Source: Planococcus donghaensis (GTDB lineage Bacteria; Bacillota; Bacilli; Bacillales_A; Planococcaceae). Taken from it: DNA of 64,000 nucleotides. Both the position numbers and the translations under genes were made by a program. This document shows, in pieces, positions 1 to 11,625 of this stretch. Where the stretch lies: NCBI RefSeq assembly GCF_001687665.2, contig NZ_CP016543.2, positions 3,038,001 through 3,102,000 of the forward strand. The letters are read 5' to 3'. The notes below the pieces were generated by a model. It did not search any database, was not told the DNA's origin, and saw only the letters and a program-made list of their open reading frames with translations. Every line of letters starts with the position of its first letter. Position 1 is the stretch's first letter.

Positions 1-1
1 T

Positions 2-208
2 ACTGCTAAACAAATTCTCAACTCTTATGAAACTCCCGTTTTCTTTAACGGTCACAAAATCACGATGGGGGCAGGCATTGGTATTTCCATATACCCTGAC
101 GATGCCGCAAATGAAAAACAACTGATCAAACACGCCGACTTAGCTTTGTATGAAGCCAAAAAAACGAATCGGGACGCGTATTGCGTTTACGAAGAAAGTC
201 AGCGATAG
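2..208 (+). CDS. GGDEF-domain protein, C-terminal fragment (cut by window edge)
   Basis: Reading frame 2 is open from the window edge to a TAG at 206-208 and gives about 68 residues. It contains the hallmark end of a GGDEF diguanylate cyclase domain: a short GISIYPDDA segment followed by a KHADLALYEAKKTNRD helix, which is the conserved region after the active site. The catalytic GGDEF motif itself lies outside the window, so activity cannot be judged. The gene ends here with no EAL domain after it. It converges on the beta-glucosidase gene, with a shared hairpin in between. Confidence 0.85.
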   Translation, partial: TAKQILNSYETPVFFNGHKITMGAGIGISIYPDDAANEKQLIKHADLALYEAKKTNRDAYCVYEESQR

Positions 209-234
209 CCTGCACGCTATTCTCGATTCACAAA

Positions 235-279
235 AAAATCCTTTCATTGATTTGCGATGCAAGCCAGCGAAAGGATTTT
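235..279. terminator. Bidirectional hairpin terminator
   Basis: An 11-bp perfect stem (AAAATCCTTTC at 235-245 with GAAAGGATTTT at 269-279) lies between the convergent GGDEF and beta-glucosidase genes. A and T runs flank it, so it can terminate transcripts from both sides. Confidence 0.75.
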
Positions 280-305
280 CTTAATGTTCATTTTTTCAAC
301 TTTCT

Positions 306-3654
<3,349 letters not shown>

Positions 3655-3685
3655 TTGTTTCACCCCTTTATTTGAATACTCTATT

Positions 3686-3714
3686 ATCTTAATTGTACCG
3701 GTCTAATTAATCAA
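3686..3714 (-). promoter_or_regulatory. Sigma-A promoter of the bglP operon
   Basis: Read on the minus strand, TTGATT (3709-3714) and TAAGAT (3686-3691) are separated by exactly 17 bp, about 30 bp before the bglP start. The match to the consensus is good but untested. Confidence 0.6.
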
Positions 3715-3719
3715 GTACC
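3695..3719. promoter_or_regulatory. Candidate GntR operator (GTACC direct repeats)
   Basis: GTACC occurs at 3695-3699 and 3715-3719, exactly 20 bp apart, which is two helical turns. One copy is inside the promoter spacer and the other lies next to the -35 box of bglP. That placement suits repression by the divergent GntR protein. The repeat is short, so this is only a candidate. Confidence 0.3.
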
Positions 3720-3773
3720 TAATAAAATTATTATTCATTATAAATCCAACTAGAGGAGTCACCATTTATTTTA

Positions 3774-3782
3774 TGCTATAAT
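3774..3782 (+). promoter_or_regulatory. Extended -10 promoter of the GntR gene
   Basis: TGCTATAAT at 3774-3782 is a perfect extended -10 element 40 bp before the regulator start. No good -35 box is visible, which is common for extended -10 promoters. Confidence 0.6.
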
Positions 3783-3822
3783 TTAGTTATCTTTTCAGAC
3801 ATTAAAGTAAAGAGGTATGCAT

Positions 3823-4524
3823 ATGTTAAAATATCAGCACATCGCAGACGAACTGGAAAATTACATAGAAGAACACAAGCTGCAACAAGGCGACAAACTG
3901 CCGATCTTGCAAGATTTAATGATTCAGTTTGACGTGAGTAAAAGTACAGTTACAAAAGCTTTGGATTTACTTGAGAAAAAAGGCGTGGTTTTTCAAGTAA
4001 GAGGAAGTGGCATTTTTGTCAGAAGACATAAACGCCAAGGCTATATTAGCTTAACTTCAAATCAAGGATTTAAAAAAAACTTGGAAGAGTTTCACATCAC
4101 TTCAGAGATCATTACGCTGGATATACGAAAACCGACAAAAGAAGCCGCTGTAAACTTAAATATTGGTCTTGACGATGATGTTTACTACGTAAAAAGAATT
4201 CGGTATATCCACGGACAAACGCTTTGTATTGAAGAATCGTATTTCAACAAATCCATCGTCACTTACTTGAACAAAGAAATTATTACGGAATCTATTTTCA
4301 ACTACATTACTGAGGGGTTAGGATTGAACATTGGATTTGCTGATACTTACCTTCATGTCGACAAACTGAATGCGGAAGAAGCGGAGTATTTAGGGTTACA
4401 AAAAGGCGATCCTAAACTTGAAGTTGAATCTGTTTTCCACTTAACAAATGGTCAGCCATTCGATTTTTCAAAACTAACTTATAACTATGTGCAGTCACAG
4501 TTTTTTCTCCAAGCTGTTTTATAA
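3823..4524 (+). CDS. GntR/HutC-family transcriptional regulator of the bgl operon
   Basis: 233-residue regulator with an N-terminal winged helix (about 1-72, with DVSKSTVTKALDLLEKKG as the recognition region) and a C-terminal UTRA effector domain (about 88-230) of the TreR/BglR/HutC type, which usually binds a phosphorylated sugar. The ATG at 3823 is chosen over one at 3817 because AGAGG at 3811-3815 is 7 nt away from it and only 1 nt from the other. It is divergent from bglP with about 170 bp between, so local control of the PTS operon is likely, with a beta-glucoside phosphate as inducer (inference). Confidence 0.88.
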   Translation: MLKYQHIADELENYIEEHKLQQGDKLPILQDLMIQFDVSKSTVTKALDLLEKKGVVFQVRGSGIFVRRHKRQGYISLTSNQGFKKNLEEFHITSEIITLDIRKPTKEAAVNLNIGLDDDVYYVKRIRYIHGQTLCIEESYFNKSIVTYLNKEIITESIFNYITEGLGLNIGFADTYLHVDKLNAEEAEYLGLQKGDPKLEVESVFHLTNGQPFDFSKLTYNYVQSQFFLQAVL

Positions 4525-4532
4525 GATGCAAC

Positions 4533-4565
4533 AAACTCGCCCTCTTTTAAGAGAGCGAGTTTTTT
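4533..4565 (+). terminator. Intrinsic terminator after the GntR gene
   Basis: Stem AAACTCGC (4533-4540) pairs with GCGAGTTT (4555-4562), extended inside by CTCT/AGAG, and is followed by a T run. It lies 8 bp after the GntR stop codon. Confidence 0.85.
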
Positions 4566-4613
4566 CGTTCGTGCAGATTCACTGTATAATACAATTCAAG
4601 GAGGCTGATTGGA

Positions 4614-5288
4614 ATGATTCGGATATTAGCAGTAGATGACGATATACATATGTTGAATTTCATTGCAGCTGAACTTCGGCAAGCAGGATACGAAGTGACA
4701 GAAGCCCTTTCAGGTGAGCAAGCTTTGGAGATATTGGAAAGTGAAACAATGGATTTAGCTGTTGTGGACGTCATGATGCCCGGCATCGACGGCTTTGAAC
4801 TGACACGAATTATCCGAGGGGATTACGACCTTCCCGTTATTTTGCTGACAGCTAGACATCATATTGAAGATAAAGAACGTGGGTTTTTAGCAGGATCAGA
4901 TGATTATTTAGTCAAACCTTTTGAAGCGAAAGAATTGTTGTACCGCGTCAAAGCGATATTGCGAAGATACAATCATCCGGAAGATGACTTAGTCGTTATC
5001 GGGTCTTTACGAATTGACTTGAAGAGCTATGAAGTAAAATCACCGAATGGCATTTTGTTTATTCCCTTAAAAGAATTTGAACTGCTAGCACTCATGGCGT
5101 CCAAACCTCGACAAGTGTGGAGCAGAGACTCTATCATTGAAAAGGTTTGGGGAATTGACTTTCAAGGGGACGAAAAAACCATTAACGTTCACATAAAACG
5201 ACTGCGTCAACGATTAGAACGATTTGCGCCTGACGTGAAAATCGGTACGGTAAGAGGTGTCGGATACAAACTGGAGGTTGTCACATGA
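4614..5288 (+). CDS. hssR: Heme-response regulator HssR
   Basis: 224-residue OmpR-family response regulator: receiver domain 1-115 with phospho-acceptor Asp in VVDVMMPG (D52) and Lys in LVKPFEA, then a winged-helix DNA-binding domain (about 125-222). Length equals that of staphylococcal HssR as remembered. The identity rests on the next gene, whose sensor domain closely resembles HssS, and on the HssR-type direct repeat before hrtB. A strong AAGGAGG site precedes the ATG and a TATAAT lies at 4585-4590. It overlaps hssS by 4 nt (ATGA), indicating translational coupling. Confidence 0.88.
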   Translation: MIRILAVDDDIHMLNFIAAELRQAGYEVTEALSGEQALEILESETMDLAVVDVMMPGIDGFELTRIIRGDYDLPVILLTARHHIEDKERGFLAGSDDYLVKPFEAKELLYRVKAILRRYNHPEDDLVVIGSLRIDLKSYEVKSPNGILFIPLKEFELLALMASKPRQVWSRDSIIEKVWGIDFQGDEKTINVHIKRLRQRLERFAPDVKIGTVRGVGYKLEVVT

Positions 5289-6655
5289 GTCTTTACGTGA
5301 AATTCATTTGGTTTACGTTTGCGACCATGTTGATCAGCAGCCTAATCGCTTTTTTCGGGATGAATACGTATTACCACAGCCAACTTAAAGGTGAAAATAA
5401 CGATAAAAACATGACCATTGCCAAGTCTTTTGCAGATTTCCTAGAGGAACTCCCAGCTGATCAGACAGGTGATGCATTGACCACATTAGGTGATGCTGGT
5501 TATCAGCTTTATGTGACAGACGGCGCCACGGTCGAGCGTTATGGCGGCAACTACCGCGATGAAACGATTAGCCCCTCAGAAGTTCAACAAGTTTTGGATG
5601 GTGCAGAATTTAACGGCATCCGCGATTTTCCGAAAGAAATTTTTGTTACTGGCTTTTTTGCCAATGAATTAAAAAACACAGTCGGCGTTCCGGTTGAATT
5701 AGATGGCAAACCACATGCTTTGTTTGTGCGACCCAATATCGGGCTGTTGTTTCAAGAACTTCACTTGTTATTTGGTGGTTTGGCAGTGGCGATTATTTTA
5801 TTGAGTTTTGTGGGCATGTTGGTTGTTGCACGGTTACTGATTCAACCCATTACGAAATTGACCGAAGCGACCGAAAAAATGGGGACAGAAACGTTTGATG
5901 TCCCCCTAGCTATTCACCGAAAAGATGAAATTGGCCGTCTTGCAGATCAATTTTCAACGATGCGTTCTCGAATCGAGCAGTCTACATTAAAACGAAAAGA
6001 ATTCGTCCACAATGTCTCACACGATATCCAATCACCCCTTCATACCATTCAAAGTTATTTAGCCTTGCTTGAAAAAGACGGCATTGCCAAAGAAGAAAAA
6101 GAACAGTACACAGCGGTTATTCAAGACGAAACAACGCGTTTATCTTTACTCACAAAACAACTGCTGACGTTGGCGTCATTTGATGCGGAAGCAGCAGAAT
6201 TGACCGAAACCGTATCTGTGAACCAGCAGCTTCAGCAAACTTTGTCGCATTTACGGTTTGCTTTTGAAGAAAAAGAACTTGGCATATCAGCGCAACTCGC
6301 AGAAGGCCAAGTTAAAGGCAACGGTGTCCTTCTGCAAACAGTGTGGGAAAACTTACTAACCAATGCGATTAAATACAGCGAACCCGGCAGTTTGATTGAC
6401 GTTCGGCTAAGATCTACTGCAGAACACGTGATTTTGGACTTGCAAGACGAAGGCATTGGCATGTCCCCGGCTGAAGTGGAACACGCTTTTGACCGTTTCT
6501 ACCGAGCAGATCACGCTCGGACACGTTCGACAAAAGGCTCTGGCCTTGGCCTCGCAATTGTCAAAGAAATTATCGAGTTACACGGCGGAACGGTCGAGAT
6601 TTCTAGCAAGCTCGGTGAAGGTTCAATTGTTCATGTAATACTCCCGCGTGTTTAA
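5285..6655 (+). CDS. hssS: Heme-sensing histidine kinase HssS
   Basis: 456-residue membrane sensor kinase. TM1 is at about 7-28, an extracellular sensor domain at 30-160, TM2 at 161-185, HAMP at 183-235, HisKA with phospho-histidine H246, then HATPase with an N box (WENLLTNAIKYS) and G boxes. Segments such as FVTGFF, NTVGV and LFVRPNIG in the outer domain match what is remembered of S. aureus HssS, which senses heme at the membrane. The H box reads SHDIQSP rather than the usual SHEIKTP. It should phosphorylate HssR and switch on hrtBA directly downstream. A terminator separates it from that operon. Confidence 0.88.
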   Translation: MSLYVKFIWFTFATMLISSLIAFFGMNTYYHSQLKGENNDKNMTIAKSFADFLEELPADQTGDALTTLGDAGYQLYVTDGATVERYGGNYRDETISPSEVQQVLDGAEFNGIRDFPKEIFVTGFFANELKNTVGVPVELDGKPHALFVRPNIGLLFQELHLLFGGLAVAIILLSFVGMLVVARLLIQPITKLTEATEKMGTETFDVPLAIHRKDEIGRLADQFSTMRSRIEQSTLKRKEFVHNVSHDIQSPLHTIQSYLALLEKDGIAKEEKEQYTAVIQDETTRLSLLTKQLLTLASFDAEAAELTETVSVNQQLQQTLSHLRFAFEEKELGISAQLAEGQVKGNGVLLQTVWENLLTNAIKYSEPGSLIDVRLRSTAEHVILDLQDEGIGMSPAEVEHAFDRFYRADHARTRSTKGSGLGLAIVKEIIELHGGTVEISSKLGEGSIVHVILPRV

Positions 6656-6660
6656 ATTTT

Positions 6661-6710
6661 AAAAAGCTGTACTAAACGTTTTTTATTGCGTTTAGTACAG
6701 CTTTTTTCTT
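6661..6710 (+). terminator. Intrinsic terminator after hssS
   Basis: A near-perfect long stem AAGCTGTACTAAACG / CGTTTAGTACAGCTT (within 6661-6707) is preceded by A's and followed by a T run. It isolates hssRS from hrtBA. Confidence 0.9.
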
Positions 6711-6743
6711 AGGTAAATATATTTTTCGTAATTGTCACCCGTC

Positions 6744-6763
6744 GTTCATCTTCCGTTCATGTT
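6744..6763 (+). promoter_or_regulatory. HssR-binding direct repeat upstream of hrtB
   Basis: GTTCATCTT-CC-GTTCATGTT at 6744-6763 is a 9-2-9 direct repeat, one base per half-site away from the staphylococcal HssR site as remembered (GTTCATATT-N2-GTTCATATT). It lies 44-63 bp before the hrtB ATG, where an OmpR-family activator would contact RNA polymerase. A clear -10 box could not be picked. Confidence 0.85.
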
Positions 6764-6806
6764 GAAAGCTTAAAGTAAAGTTATTAAAGAAACCGGAGGC
6801 GTTCCC

Positions 6807-7841
6807 ATGAACATCGCGTGGAAAGAAATTAAGAAAAATAAAGTGAGATTTGCTATTTTAGGGTCGATTGTTTTTCTTGTTAGCTTGTTGACGTTTATCA
6901 TATCAGGCCTAGCAAATGGCTTATCACAAGACAATGCGGCACTTATTAAAGATTTACCAGCCGGACAGTTTTACATGACTGAAGATGCGGTAGGCACACA
7001 TAATTTGTCGCGCATCGACCTTGAAATTCAAAATCAAACATTAACAAAGACACAAGATGCTGTTGCTTTGTCGATTCAAATGGGCTTTTTAAATGACGAA
7101 GAAGACAAACAACGCAGTGTTGCCTTTGTAACTGCTACAGACTCTTCCCTATTTGAAACTGTCGAAGTAGGCGAAGTTGTATTAGACCGTTCATTAGAAG
7201 AAGACGGCTTGAAAGTTGGGGATGTGTTAACGAATGATCAGTTTAGCGGCGAGTTTATCGTTAAAGGGTTTGCTGATCAGCAAAAATACAGCCACGCCCC
7301 TGTTGCGTTTATCAACATGGAAAACTACAAAGAAATATACCGTACCGATGAAATGCAATTGCTCTTTGTACCGGAAAGTGACGAGTACCCAACCATTGCA
7401 GGACTCGAATCTTACACTAAAAAAGAATTTTTATCTGCTATTCCAAGCTATAGCGCAGAACAACTCTCACTTAACATGATTGTTTGGTTTTTAGTTGTGA
7501 TTAGCGCTTTACTGTTTGCGATTTTCTTTTATATGATGAACGTTCAAAAAATTGGCTTGTATGGCATTTTAAAAGCTATTGGCGTAAAAACAAGTACGCT
7601 ATTCAAAATGATGTGGACGCAAATGTTCTTTATTACGACTATCGCGCTCGTCTTTTCAATCATATTGAGCCAATTGTTCAATCAATTTGCCCCAGCAGGA
7701 ATGCCGTTTAGCTTAACCGCTACTGTGACGATTCAATTGTCAATTGTGTTTTTAGTCATTGGGTTTATCGGCGCCACTTTATCTGGTATTCAAATTAAAA
7801 AAGTCGAACCATTACAAGCAATTCAACAAGGAGAGGTTTAA
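6807..7841 (+). CDS. hrtB: Heme efflux/tolerance ABC permease HrtB
   Basis: 344-residue FtsX/MacB-type permease. TM1 is at about 15-37, a large extracellular domain spans about 40-225, and three membrane segments fill the C-terminal third, the standard four-TM layout of HrtB. It should relieve toxic membrane heme together with HrtA. A GGAGG box at 6795-6799 sets the start at 6807. It is preceded by the HssR repeat and followed after 1 bp by hrtA. S. aureus has hrtAB divergent from hssRS with hrtA first; here the order is hssR-hssS-hrtB-hrtA in one direction. Confidence 0.87.
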   Translation: MNIAWKEIKKNKVRFAILGSIVFLVSLLTFIISGLANGLSQDNAALIKDLPAGQFYMTEDAVGTHNLSRIDLEIQNQTLTKTQDAVALSIQMGFLNDEEDKQRSVAFVTATDSSLFETVEVGEVVLDRSLEEDGLKVGDVLTNDQFSGEFIVKGFADQQKYSHAPVAFINMENYKEIYRTDEMQLLFVPESDEYPTIAGLESYTKKEFLSAIPSYSAEQLSLNMIVWFLVVISALLFAIFFYMMNVQKIGLYGILKAIGVKTSTLFKMMWTQMFFITTIALVFSIILSQLFNQFAPAGMPFSLTATVTIQLSIVFLVIGFIGATLSGIQIKKVEPLQAIQQGEV

Positions 7842-7842
7842 G

Positions 7843-8517
7843 ATGACGATTTTCACAGCTCTAGAAGTTCGAAAAACGTTTACTAACGGTGAAGTCGCAG
7901 AGGAGATATTAAAAGGAATCGACCTGTCTCTTCACGAAGGCGAAATTACAGCATTAGTTGGCGCTTCAGGTTCTGGGAAAAGTACGTTATTAACTATTGC
8001 AGCAGGTTTACAACCCACTTCAGCCGGACAAATTATCTTTAACGGACAAACCATGACGGAAATGTCTTCTGAACAAATTCGGCAAATTCGGGCAAGTGAG
8101 TTCGGTTTTGTTTTTCAAGCCGCTCACTTAGTGCCGTTTCTAACGGTAGAAGAACAATTACTCCTTATGCTCGATGTTGCTGGAACTAAATTATCGAAAA
8201 AACAACAACAAAAAGAAGTGGACGAATTGCTCGAACAAGTAGGTATGGACCACCGAAAAGGTGCCTATCCCGCTTCGTTATCCGGCGGTGAAAGACAACG
8301 TGTTGCTATTGCCCGGGCAATAATCCACAAACCGAAAATGTTGTTTGCTGACGAACCAACAGCAAGTCTCGATTCAAAACGTTCAAAAGAAGTCATGTCG
8401 TTAATTCGTGAGTTGACGAAAACTTTGCGTATAACCACGTTAATGGTGACGCACGATGAAGAAATGCTGTTCTATGCGGATCATGTGATTACGATGAAAG
8501 ATGGATTGGTGGAGTAA
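7843..8517 (+). CDS. hrtA: Heme efflux ABC transporter ATPase HrtA
   Basis: 224-residue MacB/LolD-type ATPase with Walker A GASGSGKST, signature LSGGERQR, Walker B MLFADEP and the switch histidine in MVTHDEE. The ATG at 7843 follows an AAGGAGAGG site inside the end of hrtB; a longer in-frame ORF from 7759 would overlap hrtB without a ribosome site. It powers the HrtB permease. It is the last gene of the heme module and is followed by a terminator. Confidence 0.88.
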   Translation: MTIFTALEVRKTFTNGEVAEEILKGIDLSLHEGEITALVGASGSGKSTLLTIAAGLQPTSAGQIIFNGQTMTEMSSEQIRQIRASEFGFVFQAAHLVPFLTVEEQLLLMLDVAGTKLSKKQQQKEVDELLEQVGMDHRKGAYPASLSGGERQRVAIARAIIHKPKMLFADEPTASLDSKRSKEVMSLIRELTKTLRITTLMVTHDEEMLFYADHVITMKDGLVE

Positions 8518-8570
8518 GTTCCGGTTTAAAAGGATCCGGTTTAACAAAGTTCTTTATAAATTATTTTCAA

Positions 8571-8612
8571 AAAAGCCATCTTAGAAATCAACTGATTTCC
8601 AAGATGGCTTTT
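8571..8612. terminator. Bidirectional terminator between hrtA and GH65 operon
   Basis: A long stem (AAAAGCCATCTT with AAGATGGCTTTT, extended by GAAATCA/TGATTTC) lies between the convergent hrtA and GH65 genes. A and T runs are on both sides. A 10-bp direct repeat TCCGGTTTAA (8520-8529 and 8535-8544) lies just before it. Confidence 0.88.
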
Positions 8613-8655
8613 TCATATACAATTAATTAATGAGTTACTGTTTTAATTCCCTACC

Positions 8656-10929
8656 TTATTCAACAACCATTTCTTTTCCGTCTTTAAGAACAAGTTGTTG
8701 GCTGCCGTGAGTAATGGTCAATTGATTTCCACGCAAAAGCGTATAACTAGTCGTCTCTCGGTCTTTACGTATTTTTAGCAGTCGACCTTGGTACTGTAGT
8801 CGGAATTCGTAGGAATTCCACTCCGCCGGTAAAGTTGGAACAAAGGAAAGGCCGCTCTCTTTCAAGCGCAATCCAGCAAATCCATAAACAATTCCGAGCC
8901 ACGTTCCGCCCATATTCGCCATGTGTAGCCCGTCTTTCGTGTTACCATGGGTATTTTCTAAGTCTAAACGCGCGGTTTCGTTAAAGTACGCATAGGCCTT
9001 GTCATGGTAACCCAATTTAGACGCCATGATGCTATGAACGCATGAAGACAGCGACGAATCGTGTGTGGTAATCGATTCGTAATAATCATAAGAATTTTTC
9101 ATCGTTTTGAAATCCTGCTCATCTTCTAGTAGGAAATGTGCAAGTACTGTATCGGCTTGTTTAAGCACTTGAGAGCGATACAAAGTCAACGGATGGTAAT
9201 TCAACAGCAATGGGAATTTTTCAGCCGGTGTGCTTTTCAGATCCCAACGACCTTTTTTCAAGAAGCTATCATCTTGCGCGTTGATTTTAAGCGTGTCATC
9301 GTAAGGCAAATACATGTTTTCTCCTGCTGTTTGCCAGCCGACAACTTCCGTTTCCGTCATTTCAAGTTGACCGGTCAGTTGCTGTAATCGTTCGCTATCG
9401 TTTTCTTTTAAGTGGTTATAAACTTTGGCTGCCCACAGTAAATTGTGTTTTGCCATAACGTTTGTATAGTAGTTGTTGTTGACGATGCACGTGTATTCGT
9501 CAGGGCCCGTAACACTATCAATACGGAATTCGCCATTTTGCATATGACCAGTTTCTGCCCATAATCTGGCGGTTTCGAATAACACTTCCGCCATATAATC
9601 TTTCAGGAATTCTTCATCTTGAGTCACCAAATAATATTGGATATAGCTATAAGCGATATCGGCGCTAATGTGGTATTGTGCCGTACCTGCCGGGAAAAAC
9701 GCTGAACTTTCTGGCCCTGTAATGGTTCGCCAAGGAAATAACGCGCCTTTTTCATGGCCCATTTCTTTTGCTCGTTGCCGCGCACTATCTAGGATTGAAT
9801 AGCGATGGAGCAGCAGGTTTTTAGCAATTTTCGGGTTAGTCATTAAGAACACTGGGAAGATATAGATTTCCGTATCCCAAAAATAATGTCCTTCGTAACC
9901 TTCACCTGACAAGCCTTTCGCAGCGATATTGCTTGCTGGGTCTTTACCTACCGATTGAAGAAGTTGATACAGATTGAAACGAATGCCTTCTTGGACGTTT
10001 TCATCTCCATCAATTGAGATGTCAGAAATTGCCCAATAGTCATCTAAATATGCTTTCTGCTCACCCAACAATTCTTCAAATGTTTTGCTCTCCACTTGTT
10101 TCAGCAGTTTTATTGCTTTGCTAGTAACGTCATCGCCATGGCGCAACGTATCTGTATAAACCGCGAATTTCGTGAAATGTACTGGCTTTTGATCTTCAAT
10201 GATAAATGTTTCTTCTACAGCGACGTCGGTCACGTTGTTGCTATATTCCCCGTTATCTGACTGGATGATTGCTGTAGATACACAAGCTACATCTAATTTA
10301 GTTTCGTAAGTTGTATCTTTCACTACACTGTAACGGTCTTCTTGGCGCACATCTGTAATGTGAAGACGTTTTGTATGGCCAGAAGCAAGACGTGGGTCTT
10401 CTTTGTCGACATAGTTGGACACGTCTCCATTTAAAGTTGAAATGATTTCTACTTTATTTATAGGCGTAATCGGTTCTATTTTAATATCAATCGCAAACAA
10501 TTCTTTTGTGACGAATGATACAAGCCGTCTAAAATGAATTTTAACTTCTTTTCCTTGTGGCGATATCCAGTGGACAATCCTTTCAGCAAAGCCCGCATCC
10601 ATGTGAAGCTTTCGTTCACAGAAAACCAACTCTCCTTCAAATACCGAAAACCGTTCTCCGTCTAAGTAAATTTGGACAGTTTGCGCATCGATGATGTTCA
10701 ACACTTTTTGCTGCTTTGTTGGAAATCCATACAATTTTTCTCCGTACGTAATCTCGGTCTCATCATGAAACGCATTGATATAGGCTCCACGGATCGATTT
10801 AAATCCTTCTGTGTATCCTTCTTCAAAGTTTCCTCTGACTCCTAAATAGCCATTTCCTAAAGACAGCAAACTTTCGTTTATCAATAGATTAGGATTATCA
10901 AGTTCAAATTTCGTCAATGTCCAAGTCAT
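8656..10929 (-). CDS. GH65 maltose phosphorylase-like enzyme
   Basis: 757-residue inverting disaccharide phosphorylase, the same length as B. subtilis YvdK/MdxK (maltose phosphorylase) as remembered. N-terminal beta-sandwich (about 1-270), linker, then an (alpha/alpha)6 barrel with the general acid E478 in VTGPDEYTCIVNNNYY. It should split an alpha-linked glucobiose with phosphate into glucose and beta-glucose 1-phosphate. Its context supports that: pgmB, which makes glucose 6-phosphate from the product, is immediately upstream. AGAGGAG precedes the ATG, 12 nt after the pgmB stop. Maltose is the first guess for substrate, but GH65 specificity is hard to assign from sequence. Confidence 0.85.
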   Translation of the reverse strand: MTWTLTKFELDNPNLLINESLLSLGNGYLGVRGNFEEGYTEGFKSIRGAYINAFHDETEITYGEKLYGFPTKQQKVLNIIDAQTVQIYLDGERFSVFEGELVFCERKLHMDAGFAERIVHWISPQGKEVKIHFRRLVSFVTKELFAIDIKIEPITPINKVEIISTLNGDVSNYVDKEDPRLASGHTKRLHITDVRQEDRYSVVKDTTYETKLDVACVSTAIIQSDNGEYSNNVTDVAVEETFIIEDQKPVHFTKFAVYTDTLRHGDDVTSKAIKLLKQVESKTFEELLGEQKAYLDDYWAISDISIDGDENVQEGIRFNLYQLLQSVGKDPASNIAAKGLSGEGYEGHYFWDTEIYIFPVFLMTNPKIAKNLLLHRYSILDSARQRAKEMGHEKGALFPWRTITGPESSAFFPAGTAQYHISADIAYSYIQYYLVTQDEEFLKDYMAEVLFETARLWAETGHMQNGEFRIDSVTGPDEYTCIVNNNYYTNVMAKHNLLWAAKVYNHLKENDSERLQQLTGQLEMTETEVVGWQTAGENMYLPYDDTLKINAQDDSFLKKGRWDLKSTPAEKFPLLLNYHPLTLYRSQVLKQADTVLAHFLLEDEQDFKTMKNSYDYYESITTHDSSLSSCVHSIMASKLGYHDKAYAYFNETARLDLENTHGNTKDGLHMANMGGTWLGIVYGFAGLRLKESGLSFVPTLPAEWNSYEFRLQYQGRLLKIRKDRETTSYTLLRGNQLTITHGSQQLVLKDGKEMVVE

Positions 10930-10941
10930 GCTTTCACTCCT

Positions 10942-11625
10942 CTACAAACTAGCTTTTTTCTTATGAAATTGGCTGAGCACATCTTCAAACTTTAGCTTTA
11001 ACGTGTCCTCCACTAAATAATCTGCATGTGAAAGATGTGCGCTATCACCAACCCCTACCGAAAACATGCCAGCTCGATTAACAGCCTCTACACCCGCGCT
11101 GGCGTCTTCTATACCAATGCAGTTTGAGTAGTCAATCCCTAATGCATCCGCAGCGGCAGTGAATGTTTCTGGATCCGGTTTTCCTTTTTTTACTTTTGCA
11201 GCATCTACTATGTAATCAAAATAGCTTGTAAGTCCCAGCTTTTCTAAAATGGCGGGCGCATTTTTACTGGCTGAGCCAAGCGCAATTTTAGCATTTGTTT
11301 TTTTATTGGCGTCCAAAAAATCTACCATTCCTGGAAGAATATGAGCAGGTGTAATTTCCTCAATCAATGTTAAATAATAATCATTTTTTTGACTCGCCAG
11401 CTCTAGTTTTCTGTCCGTCGACAATTGGCCTTTGGAAGGGTCTAGCGCTAAAATGCGATCCAATGAATCCATGCGATTAATGCCCTTCAGTTGTTCATTA
11501 AATTGGCGATCAAATGAAATACCAAGCTCTTCAGCCAATTTATGCCACGCCAAGTAATGGAATTCAGCTGTGTCGGTCAGGATGCCATCTAAGTCATATA
11601 TGAATAGTTCCGGTTTTTGTGTCAT
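10942..11625 (-). CDS. pgmB: Beta-phosphoglucomutase
   Basis: 227-residue HAD-superfamily mutase converting beta-glucose 1-phosphate to glucose 6-phosphate. Motif I is YDLDGILTD (nucleophile D11, acid/base D13), followed by TAEFHYLAWHKLA typical of this family's cap; motif II is LGSASKN, the motif III lysine lies in KKGKPDPE, and motif IV is GIEDASAG. It lies between two GH65 phosphorylases whose product is its substrate. Its ATG overlaps the LacI stop codon in an ATGA, so translation is coupled. Confidence 0.93.
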   Translation of the reverse strand: MTQKPELFIYDLDGILTDTAEFHYLAWHKLAEELGISFDRQFNEQLKGINRMDSLDRILALDPSKGQLSTDRKLELASQKNDYYLTLIEEITPAHILPGMVDFLDANKKTNAKIALGSASKNAPAILEKLGLTSYFDYIVDAAKVKKGKPDPETFTAAADALGIDYSNCIGIEDASAGVEAVNRAGMFSVGVGDSAHLSHADYLVEDTLKLKFEDVLSQFHKKKASL

